This document shows, piece after piece, positions 7,327 to 16,864 of a DNA stretch of 64,000 bases (positions are counted from its first letter, which is position 1; every line of letters begins with the position of its first letter). The stretch comes from Salinibacterium sp. G-O1. Lineage in GTDB: Bacteria; Actinomycetota; Actinomycetes; Actinomycetales; Microbacteriaceae. Both the position numbers and the translations under genes were made by a program. The stretch lies in NCBI RefSeq assembly GCF_030063305.1, contig NZ_JASISV010000001.1:62001-126000 (forward strand), in the 5' to 3' direction. Under the pieces are notes generated by a model. That model made no database searches. It saw only the letters and a list, made by a program, of their open reading frames with translations, and had not been told where the DNA came from.

Positions 7327-8034
7327 TTGGGTCTTCTGGACAGCTTCGAGAAGGGTCTCGAGCGCGCCGTAAACGGGGCGTTCGCCAAGACCTTCAAGAG
7401 TGGACTCCAGCCCGTCGAGATCACCAGCGCCCTGCGCCGGGAGCTCGACACGAAGGCTGCGGTCGTGTCACGCGACCGCATTCTCGTCCCGAACAAGTTC
7501 ACTGTGCAGCTCAACCAGGTCGACTACGACCGGATGATCGGCCTCGGCCAGACCCTCATCGACGAGCTCATCGGGCTCGTGCAACAGCATGCTGCCGCAC
7601 AGCACTATTCGTTCGCCGGAGGAATCTCCATCACCCTGGCGGAGAAGTCCACGCTGAGCCAGGGCATGATCGAGATCAAGTCCGTGAATGTCCAGGGCAC
7701 CGTCTCGTGGACCCCGGTGCTTGAGATCAACGGCACGCGCCACACCATCACCCATTCGCGCACCATCGTCGGGCGTGGAAGCGATGCGACCATCACCGTC
7801 GACGACACTGGCATTTCCCGCAAACACGTCGAGATCTTGTGGGATGGCGCGAAAGCAGAGGTGAATGATCTCGGTTCAACGAATGGCTCTCTCCTGAACG
7901 GCAATAAGGTCTCGCGGGCGCCCCTTCCCCCCGACTCCGTCATTGACATCGGCAGAACCAGAATCATTTTCAGGGTGATCGCGCAGTCGGCTGACTCCGA
8001 TCAGTCTTCCCCGCTGCGGGACGGCGCTCGCTGA
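7327..8034 (+). CDS. fhaA: FhaA-like protein, DUF3662 plus FHA domain
   Basis: This is a 235-residue protein. The TTG at 7327 is preferred because AAGGAG (7317-7322) sits four bases ahead and the product then begins MGLLDSFEKG like other members; an ATG at 7312 would give five more residues. The N-terminal DUF3662 domain (about 1-110) contains GLQPVEITSALRREL. The C-terminal FHA domain (about 140-225) has GRGSDA, SRKHVEI and DLGSTNGSLLNG, which bind phosphothreonine. In mycobacteria FhaA binds the phosphorylated MurJ pseudokinase region and PknB substrates. It is the first gene of the fhaA-pknB operon. Confidence 0.93.
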   Translation: MGLLDSFEKGLERAVNGAFAKTFKSGLQPVEITSALRRELDTKAAVVSRDRILVPNKFTVQLNQVDYDRMIGLGQTLIDELIGLVQQHAAAQHYSFAGGISITLAEKSTLSQGMIEIKSVNVQGTVSWTPVLEINGTRHTITHSRTIVGRGSDATITVDDTGISRKHVEILWDGAKAEVNDLGSTNGSLLNGNKVSRAPLPPDSVIDIGRTRIIFRVIAQSADSDQSSPLRDGAR

Positions 8035-8570
8035 TGGGCGAACTGACCCTCCTCATCCTGAGGATCGCCTTCCTCGTAGTGTTGTGGGGCTTCATCTTCG
8101 CGATCGTCTACGCGCTGAGGTCTGACCTGTTCGGCCAGAAGGTGCGTCGCCTGCCCGCGCCAGCCGCCCAGACCGCAGCACCAGCAGCACCCGTGGCCCA
8201 GCATCCCACCGCCCCGGCTCCGGCAACCGAACAGCTTTCGCGGCAGCAGCCCGCCGCATCGGGCGGGCCGGGATCGCTCGAAGCCCGACGACTCGTCATC
8301 ACGTCCGGTGCGAAAGCCGGGCTCGAGATGGATCTGCCACCCGAGGCGATGACCATCGGCCGCTCAAACGAGTCGGGGCTGGTAATCCGCGACGACTACA
8401 CCTCCACCCACCACGCGCGCCTGCTGCTGTGGGCCGATGGCTGGGTCATCCAGGATCTGGACTCGACCAACGGCACGTTCCTCAATGGAACTCGCGTTCT
8501 GGTCCCGACCCACGTTCCGCTAAACACACCGGTCAAGATCGGCACGACGAGCTTCGAGCTTCGGCGGTAA
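8034..8570 (+). CDS. fhaB: FhaB/FipA-like membrane-anchored FHA protein
   Basis: This 178-residue protein has one N-terminal membrane helix (about residues 8-28), an Ala/Pro-rich linker (40-80) and a C-terminal FHA domain with TIGRSNESG, STHHARLL and DLDSTNGTFLNG. It overlaps the fhaA stop codon by one base. The FHA domain reads phosphothreonine made by the PknA/PknB kinases encoded downstream. The mycobacterial relative links this signalling to the divisome. It is cytoplasm-facing at the membrane. Confidence 0.93.
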   Translation: MGELTLLILRIAFLVVLWGFIFAIVYALRSDLFGQKVRRLPAPAAQTAAPAAPVAQHPTAPAPATEQLSRQQPAASGGPGSLEARRLVITSGAKAGLEMDLPPEAMTIGRSNESGLVIRDDYTSTHHARLLLWADGWVIQDLDSTNGTFLNGTRVLVPTHVPLNTPVKIGTTSFELRR

Positions 8571-8574
8571 GCGC

Positions 8575-9819
8575 ATGTCGACCACGGGGAAGAGTGCGGC
8601 CGTTTCGCACGTCGGCAAAGTCCGCAGCAACAACCAGGACAGCGGATATGCCGGACAGTACCTGTTCGTCGTCGCAGACGGCATGGGCGGCCACGCTGGT
8701 GGCGATGTCGCCTCCGCCATCGCCGTCAAGCGAATAGCCGAGACCGACCGACTCTATTCCTCTCCCCGGGACGCCGAATTCGCTCTCCGCACGGCGTTAC
8801 TGGCCGCCAATTCGCTTCTCGCCGAGACAGTTTTCGAACACTCCGAGCTCACCGGGATGGGAACGACGGTCAGCGCCATGGTGCGCGTGGAAAACCAGGT
8901 GGCCATTGCGCACATCGGTGATTCACGCGTCTACCTGCTGCGCGACAACGTGCTGAGTCAGGTCACCGCAGACCACACCTTCGTGCAACGTCTCGTTGAC
9001 AGCGGCCGCATCACCGCCGAAGAAGCCGCAGTGCATCCCAGACGGTCGGTGCTCATGCGCGTGCTCGGGGACGTCGACGCGTCTCCCGAGATCGACACCG
9101 CGGTGCTCGACACACGACCCGGAGATCGCTGGCTGCTGTGCTCCGACGGACTGAGCAGTTACGTCAGCGACGACAAGATGCATGTTGCGCTGTCGACGAT
9201 CCGGTCGGCGCAATCGGCTGCCGAGAAGCTGGTGAAAGACAGTCTCGACCAGGGCGCTCCCGACAATGTCACCGTCGTCATTGTCGACGTCGACGAATCG
9301 GATGACTCGTCGCACATCCCCCCGATCACCGTCGGTTCGGCGGCGGTCCCGCTGGTCTTCGAGAATGACGTGGTTCGGAGGCCCCTCCGGCTGCCGAGCC
9401 TGCTGCTGCACCCACTCAAGGCTGCGCCGCCCGAGGACAGCCATTTCGAACCCGAATCAGACGACTATCTGACCGCGTTGATCCAGGAGGACCGGCGACG
9501 CGAGATTCGTCGCCGGGTCGGCTGGATCGCCTTCGTGGTGATTGTCGCAGCGCTGATCGCTGGGGCCTGCGTGATCGGCTACGAGTTCACGCAGCGCCAC
9601 TACTTCGTGGGCGCCGAAAATGGCAGGGTCACGATCTACCAGGGCGTGCAGCAGGACCTCGGACCCATCTCCCTCTCCCACGTGTACAGAAGCACGACGC
9701 TGCAACTGGACGACCTACCCACCTACCAACGCGAGAGCGTCAAGGCGACCATCAACGCCGACAGCATCGCTGACGCCGAGCGGATCGTCGATCAACTCCT
9801 GAGTGTTCGGATCCCCTGA
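8575..9819 (+). CDS. pstP: PP2C-family Ser/Thr protein phosphatase
   Basis: This is a 414-residue protein. The N-terminal PP2C catalytic domain (1 to about 240) has all the metal-binding signatures: SNNQDSG, VADGMGGHAGGDVAS, GMGTTVSAM, AHIGDSRVYLL, LLCSDGLSSYVSD and APDNVTVVIVD. A single membrane helix follows near 315-335, with a short extracellular tail of about 75 residues. It dephosphorylates PknA, PknB and their substrates. It lies four bases after fhaB, and its 3' end overlaps rodA by 17 bases. Confidence 0.95.
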   Translation: MSTTGKSAAVSHVGKVRSNNQDSGYAGQYLFVVADGMGGHAGGDVASAIAVKRIAETDRLYSSPRDAEFALRTALLAANSLLAETVFEHSELTGMGTTVSAMVRVENQVAIAHIGDSRVYLLRDNVLSQVTADHTFVQRLVDSGRITAEEAAVHPRRSVLMRVLGDVDASPEIDTAVLDTRPGDRWLLCSDGLSSYVSDDKMHVALSTIRSAQSAAEKLVKDSLDQGAPDNVTVVIVDVDESDDSSHIPPITVGSAAVPLVFENDVVRRPLRLPSLLLHPLKAAPPEDSHFEPESDDYLTALIQEDRRREIRRRVGWIAFVVIVAALIAGACVIGYEFTQRHYFVGAENGRVTIYQGVQQDLGPISLSHVYRSTTLQLDDLPTYQRESVKATINADSIADAERIVDQLLSVRIP

Positions 9820-11248
9820 CATCGCTACGACACACGAAACCGGCCCCCTGTCGACCTTGACGTCGTCCATTCGACTGCGCCTGAAGGTCCCCGCAAAGTT
9901 CCGAAACCTCGAACTCGCGCTGCTCATTCTCGCCATCGGCATCGATCTGGGTGCTATCGCGCTTGTGCAGCTGGGAGCGCTCGGCGCGATCGAACCCGGC
10001 ATGCTCATCCTGATCGGGATGCTCGGGGTGCTGGTTCTCGTGCTGCACATCGTGCTGCGGGTGGTCGCCCGTGACGCCGACGCACTGGTGCTGCCCGTGG
10101 CAACCGTGCTCAACGGCCTCGGCATCGCGATGATTTACCGCGTCGACCTGGCCTATGAACTTCAGGGTTGGGATAACGGTGGCGTGCGCCAGGTCGCCTG
10201 GACCGTGCTGTCGATCGTGATCGCCATCGCAGTGCTGTTGATCGTGCGCAACCACCGCGTGCTCCAGCGCTACACCTACGTTGCGATGGCAACCGGAATC
10301 CTGTTGCTGCTTCTTCCGATGCTGCCGCTCATCGGCAGCGACCTCGGCACCAGCGCGCGGTTGTGGGTCAAGGTCGGACCGTTCTCGTTCCAGCCCGGCG
10401 AGCTCGGCAAGGTAGCACTGGCAATCTTCTTCGCGGGCTATCTCGTGACCGCGCGCGACTCACTTTCGATGGTCGGCCGCAAATTCCTTGGGATGCAGTT
10501 TCCGCGAGCCCGGGACCTTGGCCCGGTGCTGGTCGTGTTCGCGGCCTCCATGCTCGTGCTTGTTGTGCAGCGAGACCTCGGAACGGCTCTTCTGTACTTC
10601 GGCCTCTTCCTCGTCATGCTGTACGTGGCGACGGGACGTTCGAGCTGGATCATTCTCGGTCTCGGACTGTTCTTGGTGGGCGCATTCGTGGCGAGCCAAA
10701 CACTCGGCTACGTCGGCGGCCGTGTCGATGCCTGGCTCGACGCGTTCAACCCGGAGATCTACGACGCTGTTGGTGGCAGCTACCAGCTTGTCCAGGGCAT
10801 GTTCGGCCTGGCCGACGGTGGCATCATCGGCACTGGCCTCGGACTGGGCAGTCCCGAGATCACGCCACTGGCGGAGAGCGACTACATCATTTCGGCGCTG
10901 GGTGAAGAGCTGGGCCTCATCGGCGTCTTCGCCATCCTTGCCCTGTATCTGCTCTTCGTCTCTCGGGGGTTCCGCATCGGTTTTGCGGGCCACGATGACT
11001 TCGGTCGCCTGCTCGGCGTCGGGCTTTCATTCGTCATCGCGCTGCAGGTCTTCGTCGTCATTGGAGGCGTCACCAGAGTGATCCCACTGACCGGACTTAC
11101 GACCCCTTTCCTCGCGGCGGGCGGCTCATCACTTGTGGCCAACTGGATCATCGCCGCTCTGCTGCTCAGGCTGTCAGACACCGTCAGAAATCAGCCGCTT
11201 CTCGTGGTTGACCCCGTCGCAGACAGCCGTCAGGCGGTGGTCAAGTGA
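9803..11248 (+). CDS. rodA: FtsW/RodA/SpoVE-family peptidoglycan glycosyltransferase
   Basis: This is a 481-residue polytopic protein with ten or more membrane helices and SEDS-family motifs, including LLPMLPLIGSDLG, RDLGTALLYFG and AESDYIISALGEELG. The start is a GTG at 9803 inside the 3' end of pstP. RodA polymerises glycan strands from lipid II in partnership with a class B PBP, here the next gene, whose start overlaps its stop. The C-terminal tail is short. Its position in the fhaA-pknB operon indicates the RodA (elongation) rather than FtsW (division) branch. Confidence 0.94.
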   Translation: MFGSPDIATTHETGPLSTLTSSIRLRLKVPAKFRNLELALLILAIGIDLGAIALVQLGALGAIEPGMLILIGMLGVLVLVLHIVLRVVARDADALVLPVATVLNGLGIAMIYRVDLAYELQGWDNGGVRQVAWTVLSIVIAIAVLLIVRNHRVLQRYTYVAMATGILLLLLPMLPLIGSDLGTSARLWVKVGPFSFQPGELGKVALAIFFAGYLVTARDSLSMVGRKFLGMQFPRARDLGPVLVVFAASMLVLVVQRDLGTALLYFGLFLVMLYVATGRSSWIILGLGLFLVGAFVASQTLGYVGGRVDAWLDAFNPEIYDAVGGSYQLVQGMFGLADGGIIGTGLGLGSPEITPLAESDYIISALGEELGLIGVFAILALYLLFVSRGFRIGFAGHDDFGRLLGVGLSFVIALQVFVVIGGVTRVIPLTGLTTPFLAAGGSSLVANWIIAALLLRLSDTVRNQPLLVVDPVADSRQAVVK

Positions 11249-12699
11249 ACAAGGAACTCAAGCGCGTCAGCACCGTCGTGCTGCTGATGTTCGTCGCGCT
11301 ATTCATCTCAAGCTCGATCATCCAGGTCCTCGCCGTTGACAACCTCAAGTCGGACGGACGCAACTCGCGCACCCTCTACGCGAGCTACTCAGCCGAACGC
11401 GGGCCCATTCTCGTCGACGGGCAGGCAATCGCGCTCTCGCAACCGAGTAACGATGAATTCAAGTTCCAGCGGGTTTACACGAACGGCCCCCTGTACGCCC
11501 CCGTCACGGGCTACCTCACGCTCAATCAGGGGAATACCGGACTGGAAGATGCGCTGAACGAGTATCTCAGCGGCACCTCCAACGACCAGTTCTTCGAACA
11601 GCTGAACGCCATCGTCACCGGGCAGAGCCCCAAGGGCGCTTCGGTCGAACTCACGATCGATCCCGTCGTGCAGCAGGCCGCATGGGACGCGCTCGGTGAC
11701 TACCAGGGCGCAGTCATCGCGATTCGCCCCAAGACCGGTGAGATCCTTGCGATGGTCTCGAAGCCCACCTTCGACCCCAACCTGTTCGCCATCCATGACT
11801 CCAAGCAGGTCATCGATACCTACAACCAGCTGCTGGATGACCCGTCGGGGCCTCTGTTCAACCGCACGCTCGCCGGCGCCCTCGACCCTCCTGGTTCTAC
11901 GTTCAAACTTGTGGTGGCCTCCGCCGCACTCGAAGGCGGAACCTTCACCGCCGATAGCGAGTTCCCCAACCCCGCGACGCTGACCCTGCCACAGTCGACC
12001 TTCGTCATCAGCAACTCGGACGAGACGACCTGCGGCTCTGGCGACACCGCGACCATCGCCACCGCGATCCGCCTGTCGTGCAACATTCCTATGGCCGAAC
12101 TCGGCCAGCAGCTGGGTTATCGCGCGATCCTGGAACAGGCCAACAAGTTCGGGTTCAACGAGAGCATCGACGTTCCGCTTTCCTCCACCGCCAGCGTTTA
12201 CCCGCGCGTGCTCGACGAGCCAAGCACGATGCTCTCTGCCTTCGGCCAGAGCGAGGTCCGGGCATCGCCGCTGCAAATGGCGATGGTGTCGATGGCGATT
12301 GCCAATGGAGGAAAGATCATGAAACCGAATCTGGTCGAGAGCATCATGTCATCCAACCTGAACTCCATCGAGACGTTCTCGCCCTCGCTCTTCCGGGATG
12401 CCATGAGCCAGCAGACGGCAGCGGCGATGACACAGATGATGGTCGCGTCTGTCGCCAACGGGGCCGCGAATACTGCCACAATAGATGGGGTCGATGTCGC
12501 GGGTAAGACCGGTACAGCGGAGAATGGCGCGGGGGATCCATACACCCTGTGGTTCACCGGGTTTGCGCCGGCAAACGACCCTGAGGTTGTTGTAGCTGTC
12601 GTCGTACAAAACGGCGGTGGGCTGGGACAGGATGGTCTGTCCAGCAAAATCTCGGCCCCGATTGGCAAGCAGGTACTAGAGGCGGTGTTGAACAGATGA
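11245..12699 (+). CDS. pbpA: Class B penicillin-binding protein (PbpA)
   Basis: This 484-residue transpeptidase has a single N-terminal membrane anchor (about residues 10-32) and a transpeptidase domain with Ser218-x-x-Lys221 (in PGSTFKL), Ser278-Cys-Asn280 and Lys421-Thr-Gly423 (AGKTGTAE). These are the three conserved active-site motifs. It cross-links peptidoglycan outside the membrane as the partner of RodA. It overlaps rodA upstream and pknA downstream by four bases each, so the three should be made in step. Confidence 0.95.
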   Translation: MNKELKRVSTVVLLMFVALFISSSIIQVLAVDNLKSDGRNSRTLYASYSAERGPILVDGQAIALSQPSNDEFKFQRVYTNGPLYAPVTGYLTLNQGNTGLEDALNEYLSGTSNDQFFEQLNAIVTGQSPKGASVELTIDPVVQQAAWDALGDYQGAVIAIRPKTGEILAMVSKPTFDPNLFAIHDSKQVIDTYNQLLDDPSGPLFNRTLAGALDPPGSTFKLVVASAALEGGTFTADSEFPNPATLTLPQSTFVISNSDETTCGSGDTATIATAIRLSCNIPMAELGQQLGYRAILEQANKFGFNESIDVPLSSTASVYPRVLDEPSTMLSAFGQSEVRASPLQMAMVSMAIANGGKIMKPNLVESIMSSNLNSIETFSPSLFRDAMSQQTAAAMTQMMVASVANGAANTATIDGVDVAGKTGTAENGAGDPYTLWFTGFAPANDPEVVVAVVVQNGGGLGQDGLSSKISAPIGKQVLEAVLNR

Positions 12700-14384
12700 G
12701 ACCCTCAAGTGGGCTCACCTTTGGTGGCCGTTACCAGCTTTCAAGCCGTGTCGCCATTGGCGGCATGGGCGAAGTCTGGCAAGCCACCGACCTGGTCATC
12801 GGGCGCACTGTCGCCATCAAGATCCTGAAAGACGAGTACCTCGGCGATCCCGGGTTCCTCGAACGTTTCCGTGCTGAAGCGCGCCACGCTGCGCTCGTCA
12901 ACCACGAGGGCATCGCCAACGTGTTCGACTATGGCGAGGAAGACGGCAGCGCCTACCTGGTGATGGAACTCGTTCCCGGTGAAGCACTCAGTGCGATCAT
13001 CGAGCGTGAGCGCGTGCTGTCCAGCGATCGCGTGCTCGACATCGTCGCGCAAACCGCCGCCGCTCTGCAGGCCGCACACGCGGCAGGTCTTGTCCACCGC
13101 GACATCAAGCCGGGTAACCTGCTCATCACTCCCGACGGTCGCGTCAAGATCACCGACTTCGGCATCGCGCGTATCGCCGATCAGGTTCCGCTCACCGCCA
13201 CCGGGCAGGTCATGGGCACCGTGCAGTACCTCTCGCCCGAGCAGGCCAGCGGTCATCCGGCATCTCCGAGCACCGACACATACTCGCTCGGAATTGTCGC
13301 CTACGAGTCGCTCGCCGGCCGCCGCCCGTTCACGGGTGAGTCGCAGGTCGCCATCGCCATGGCGCAGATCAACGAGACTCCTCCCGAACTTCCTTCCACT
13401 GTTGCCGACCCCGTTCGTAACCTCGTTTACGCCTGTCTGGCCAAGAATCCGGCAGACCGGCCGGCATCGGCGGCACACCTCGCCCGTGCGGCACAGGCGC
13501 TGAGAAGAGGGGATGTCGCGGCAGCAGCCGCGGCCGTTCCCGGTGTGCTCGGCGACGGTACCCTCGCGGCGACCGTTGGCCCCAACTACGGGCAGAACAC
13601 CCAGGCAACCCGGATTCTCACGACACAGAGTGCCACAGACACCCAAACGACGCCTATCGAGACTGCGCGACGCAACCCGTGGACCTGGCCTCTCATCATC
13701 CTGATCTCACTTCTGGCGCTTGTGCTGCTGGGCACGATCATCGCGCTGATCGCGAATCCGCCGGGAGAGCCGTCGACGCCGACCAGCGCGCCGCCGTCAA
13801 CGTCGGCGACCACCCCATCCTCAGCAGCGCCGACCCCGACCGCGACCGCGAGCGACAAGGTTACTCTCGACCCCACGGAGCTCGAAGGCCGCACGAGAGA
13901 TGTCGTTCAGGCGCGCCTGACCGAGCTCGGTCTGGTTCTCAACGCCAAGGACGGCACTGTCGCCCCCAGCGCGGAGCAGGAAGGTCTTGCCTACAGCGTC
14001 ACGCCCTCAGGCAATGTTCGTCTCGGTGAAACCATCACGGTCTCGTTCTACTCGCCGATTCCGGCGCCGCCGAGCGCGACCAAGCCAGCGGCGATGACGG
14101 CCTCCTCTGGGCCGTACACTCCGGGTTCGACCGTCACGTTCTCGTGGGCGACCTACAGCGGCTGCCCGGCCGATCATCCTTTGAGCGGCTTCAACGTTCA
14201 GCCGCAAAATGGATCGTTCGTCTCCGGCAACTCGATGAGGCTCGCCACTGACACCTCGGTCGACATCAAGATCTCGAACACCGTGGGCGACACCACCACC
14301 GTGACCTACACCGCGGTTTGCACCGACTTCGAATCCCCAACGTCAGACCCAACGTCGGTCACCGTCGTGGCGGCGACTCCGTAA
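12696..14384 (+). CDS. pknA: Ser/Thr protein kinase PknA-like with PASTA and extra extracellular domain
   Basis: This is a 562-residue membrane kinase. The catalytic domain (about 12-270) has the glycine loop AIGGMGEV, Lys42, HRDIKPGN with Asp136, and DFG at 154-156. One membrane helix lies at about 331-352. The outside part has a Ser/Thr/Pro linker, a PASTA-like unit (about 388-450), and then a second module of about 90 residues rich in Ser/Thr/Val with two cysteines that looks Ig/fibronectin-like. PknA of mycobacteria has little extracellular sequence, so this extension is notable. It probably phosphorylates cell wall and division proteins. Confidence 0.92.
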   Translation: MRPSSGLTFGGRYQLSSRVAIGGMGEVWQATDLVIGRTVAIKILKDEYLGDPGFLERFRAEARHAALVNHEGIANVFDYGEEDGSAYLVMELVPGEALSAIIERERVLSSDRVLDIVAQTAAALQAAHAAGLVHRDIKPGNLLITPDGRVKITDFGIARIADQVPLTATGQVMGTVQYLSPEQASGHPASPSTDTYSLGIVAYESLAGRRPFTGESQVAIAMAQINETPPELPSTVADPVRNLVYACLAKNPADRPASAAHLARAAQALRRGDVAAAAAAVPGVLGDGTLAATVGPNYGQNTQATRILTTQSATDTQTTPIETARRNPWTWPLIILISLLALVLLGTIIALIANPPGEPSTPTSAPPSTSATTPSSAAPTPTATASDKVTLDPTELEGRTRDVVQARLTELGLVLNAKDGTVAPSAEQEGLAYSVTPSGNVRLGETITVSFYSPIPAPPSATKPAAMTASSGPYTPGSTVTFSWATYSGCPADHPLSGFNVQPQNGSFVSGNSMRLATDTSVDIKISNTVGDTTTVTYTAVCTDFESPTSDPTSVTVVAATP

Positions 14385-14469
14385 CGGTCGCTTTGCGGTT
14401 CGAAGCTCCCAGCGACGCAGCGGTTACACTGGCGGGAGTAATAGTCCAGTCACAACCGGGAGATAGCTC

Positions 14470-16191
14470 GTGATCGATGGCGTGGCACAGGACGTGCGTG
14501 AACTCGCCGGACGCTATCAGGTCGGTGAGCTTCTGGGCCACGGTGGTATGGCCGATGTGCACGTCGGCATCGACAGTCGCCTCGGTCGCCGTGTTGCGAT
14601 CAAGCTCCTCAAGCCTTCCCTGGCTCACGACCCGGCATTCAGGACCCGCTTCCGGCGCGAGGCGCAGGATGCAGCGAAAATGGCGCACCCCACCATCGTC
14701 CGAATTTTCGACGCGGGCGAAGAGTCGGTCAAAGACGGCAGCGGCGGCGAAACCCTCGTGCCCTACATCGTCATGGAGTACGTCGACGGTCGCCTGCTGA
14801 AAGACATCGTTGCCGAGGGTGCCCTCGACCCCGCCGAAGCATGCCGCATTGTCGGTCAGATCCTGACCGCCCTGGAGTACTCCCACCGGGCAGGCGTCGT
14901 GCATCGCGACATCAAGCCCGGCAACATCATGATCACCAAAGCCGGTCAGGTCAAGGTGATGGATTTCGGCATCGCCAGGGCTATCTCAGATTCATCGGCC
15001 ACGATCGCTGAAACCAGCGCCATCGTGGGCACCGCCGCCTATTTCTCTCCGGAGCAGGCTCGCGGCGAGGTGGTCGACGCCAGGACGGACCTTTATTCGA
15101 CCGGCGTGGTGTTGTTCGAGTTGCTCACCGGTCGCCCCCCTTTCCTGGGCGCGAACCCCGTCGCTGTCGCATACCAGCACGTCAATTCAGATGCTGTTCC
15201 CCCGAGTTCCCTGAATCCGGGAGTGTCTCCGGCGCTCGACGCCGTCGTTATTCGCTCACTCGCCAAGGATCGATTCGATCGCTACCAGAGTGCCGGCGAC
15301 TTCCGGGATGACGTCGACACTGCCGCCGCCGGATCGGTCCCCGCTCGCAAGCAGGTGGCGACCACTGACTTCAACAGCACGCTCTTCGGCGTAAACCCGA
15401 CCTCCACTGCGGGCTCCGAGGCGGCAATCCGCCAGCTCACAGTAGACCGGGACGATCGGGTTGTCCGCACCCAGAATCGTCCGCCCGTCGCGTGGATCTG
15501 GGCCGGTATCGCCACCATGGTTGTTGTCATCGTGGCCGTTATCTTCTGGACCTTCAATCTTTCTCCTGCCAATCTCGCCCCCAACCTGTCGACGGATGTG
15601 CCGAGTGTGGTCGGTCAGAGCTATGAAGACGGCCTGGCCACCCTTGAGGGCAGCAAACTTGTAGCCCAGAAATTCACCGAATCGAGCTCGGACATTCCTG
15701 AGAACGTGATCGTGCGCACCGATCCCGTCTCCGGCGTTCCCGTGTCACCCGGCACGACGATCAAGGTGTACGTCTCGTCGGGCGAGCCGACCGTGTCAGT
15801 TCCTGACGTGTCCCAAATGCCCGAAGCCGACGCGATTACCAGGCTCGAGGCGAGAAATCTGGTTTACGGCGCGACCACCCGCGACTACTCCCCGGATCTC
15901 GCGGACGGCATCGTCATCCGGTCCGATCCGGCCGCCGGCGCCACTGTCGTCGATGGCAAGAACATCCGGGAGGGAGACACCGTCAACCTGATCGTCTCCA
16001 ATGGCATGGTTTTCGTGCCAGACGTCGCTGGCCGCGCCCTCAAGGACGCCAACGACGCCCTCGGCGCCCTCCAGCTGCCCGTCAACGTCACGCTCGACTT
16101 CGGTTGCTCCGGCGGCACAGTGTCTGGGCAGTCAGTGATTGGTGAGCAGGCGCAAAAGACGGCAGTCACGCTGCGGGTCTGCAGCGGCTAG
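14470..16191 (+). CDS. pknB: Ser/Thr protein kinase PknB with three PASTA domains
   Basis: This is a 573-residue kinase from a GTG at 14470 with GGGAGA upstream. The kinase domain (about 16-280) has Lys45, HRDIKPGN with Asp147, and DFG at 165-167. One membrane helix lies at about 343-364. Three PASTA repeats follow (about 375-440, 443-513, 515-573), the last with two cysteines and ending VCSG. PASTA domains bind muropeptides or lipid II and signal wall status to the kinase. An 85-bp gap after pknA contains a TACACT hexamer that may be a separate promoter. Confidence 0.95.
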   Translation: MIDGVAQDVRELAGRYQVGELLGHGGMADVHVGIDSRLGRRVAIKLLKPSLAHDPAFRTRFRREAQDAAKMAHPTIVRIFDAGEESVKDGSGGETLVPYIVMEYVDGRLLKDIVAEGALDPAEACRIVGQILTALEYSHRAGVVHRDIKPGNIMITKAGQVKVMDFGIARAISDSSATIAETSAIVGTAAYFSPEQARGEVVDARTDLYSTGVVLFELLTGRPPFLGANPVAVAYQHVNSDAVPPSSLNPGVSPALDAVVIRSLAKDRFDRYQSAGDFRDDVDTAAAGSVPARKQVATTDFNSTLFGVNPTSTAGSEAAIRQLTVDRDDRVVRTQNRPPVAWIWAGIATMVVVIVAVIFWTFNLSPANLAPNLSTDVPSVVGQSYEDGLATLEGSKLVAQKFTESSSDIPENVIVRTDPVSGVPVSPGTTIKVYVSSGEPTVSVPDVSQMPEADAITRLEARNLVYGATTRDYSPDLADGIVIRSDPAAGATVVDGKNIREGDTVNLIVSNGMVFVPDVAGRALKDANDALGALQLPVNVTLDFGCSGGTVSGQSVIGEQAQKTAVTLRVCSG

Positions 16192-16228
16192 TACACCCCT
16201 CTGTCGGCGGCACCTGCGCCGCGGATCC

Positions 16229-16864
16229 CTACAGCTTCACGAGGGGGTTGAGGCCTCGAGCGGTCTCGGCGGCTTCGGGGAGGCCCGCCACGGCAAGCCA
16301 GTTGCCGAGCATGCGGTACCCGCCCTCCGTGAGCACAGACTCCGGGTGAAACTGCACTCCGAAGATGGGCTGGCTTTCGTGCCTCACACCCATGATCACT
16401 CCGCCTTCGGTGCGGGAGGTGACAACGAGATCGTCGGGCACAGTCGAGTCAACGACCGCGAGCGAGTGGTACCTCGTCGCCCGGAAGGGGTGGGGAACGC
16501 CGTCGTAAAAATCGCTGCCATCATGGTCGATCATCGAGGTCTTACCGTGCATCAGTTCATCGGCGTGGGTGACGGTCGCCCCCATCGCCTCGGCAATGGC
16601 CTGATGGCCCAGACACACGCCGAGCAACGGTTGTCCCGACGCGAGGGCAGCGGTGACGATCGGGATGCTCACGCCGGCCTGCGCCGGGTTTCCGGGCCCG
16701 GGCGACAGCAGCACGGCGTCGTACTCACGAATCACCGCGGCCGCGGCATCCTCTGAGAACGCGTCGTTGCGAAGCACCTCGGTTTCGGCACCGAGCTGAA
16801 TCAGGTAGCCGTTCAGCGTGTAGACGAAGCTGTCGTAGTTGTCGATGACGAGAACGCGCGTCAT
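16229..16864 (-). CDS. Glutamine amidotransferase, anthranilate/aminodeoxychorismate synthase component II
   Basis: This is a 211-residue class I glutaminase beginning MTRVLVIDNYDSFVYTL at 16864. The catalytic triad is visible: Cys84 in LGVCLGHQAI, and His173 and Glu175 in QFHPESV. It supplies ammonia for p-aminobenzoate (PabA) or anthranilate (TrpG) synthesis; the two cannot be separated from this subunit alone, and no synthase large subunit is adjacent. It is the last gene of a sortase/small protein/amidotransferase operon, overlapping its upstream neighbour by four bases, and converges on pknB. Confidence 0.9.
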   Translation of the reverse strand: MTRVLVIDNYDSFVYTLNGYLIQLGAETEVLRNDAFSEDAAAAVIREYDAVLLSPGPGNPAQAGVSIPIVTAALASGQPLLGVCLGHQAIAEAMGATVTHADELMHGKTSMIDHDGSDFYDGVPHPFRATRYHSLAVVDSTVPDDLVVTSRTEGGVIMGVRHESQPIFGVQFHPESVLTEGGYRMLGNWLAVAGLPEAAETARGLNPLVKL

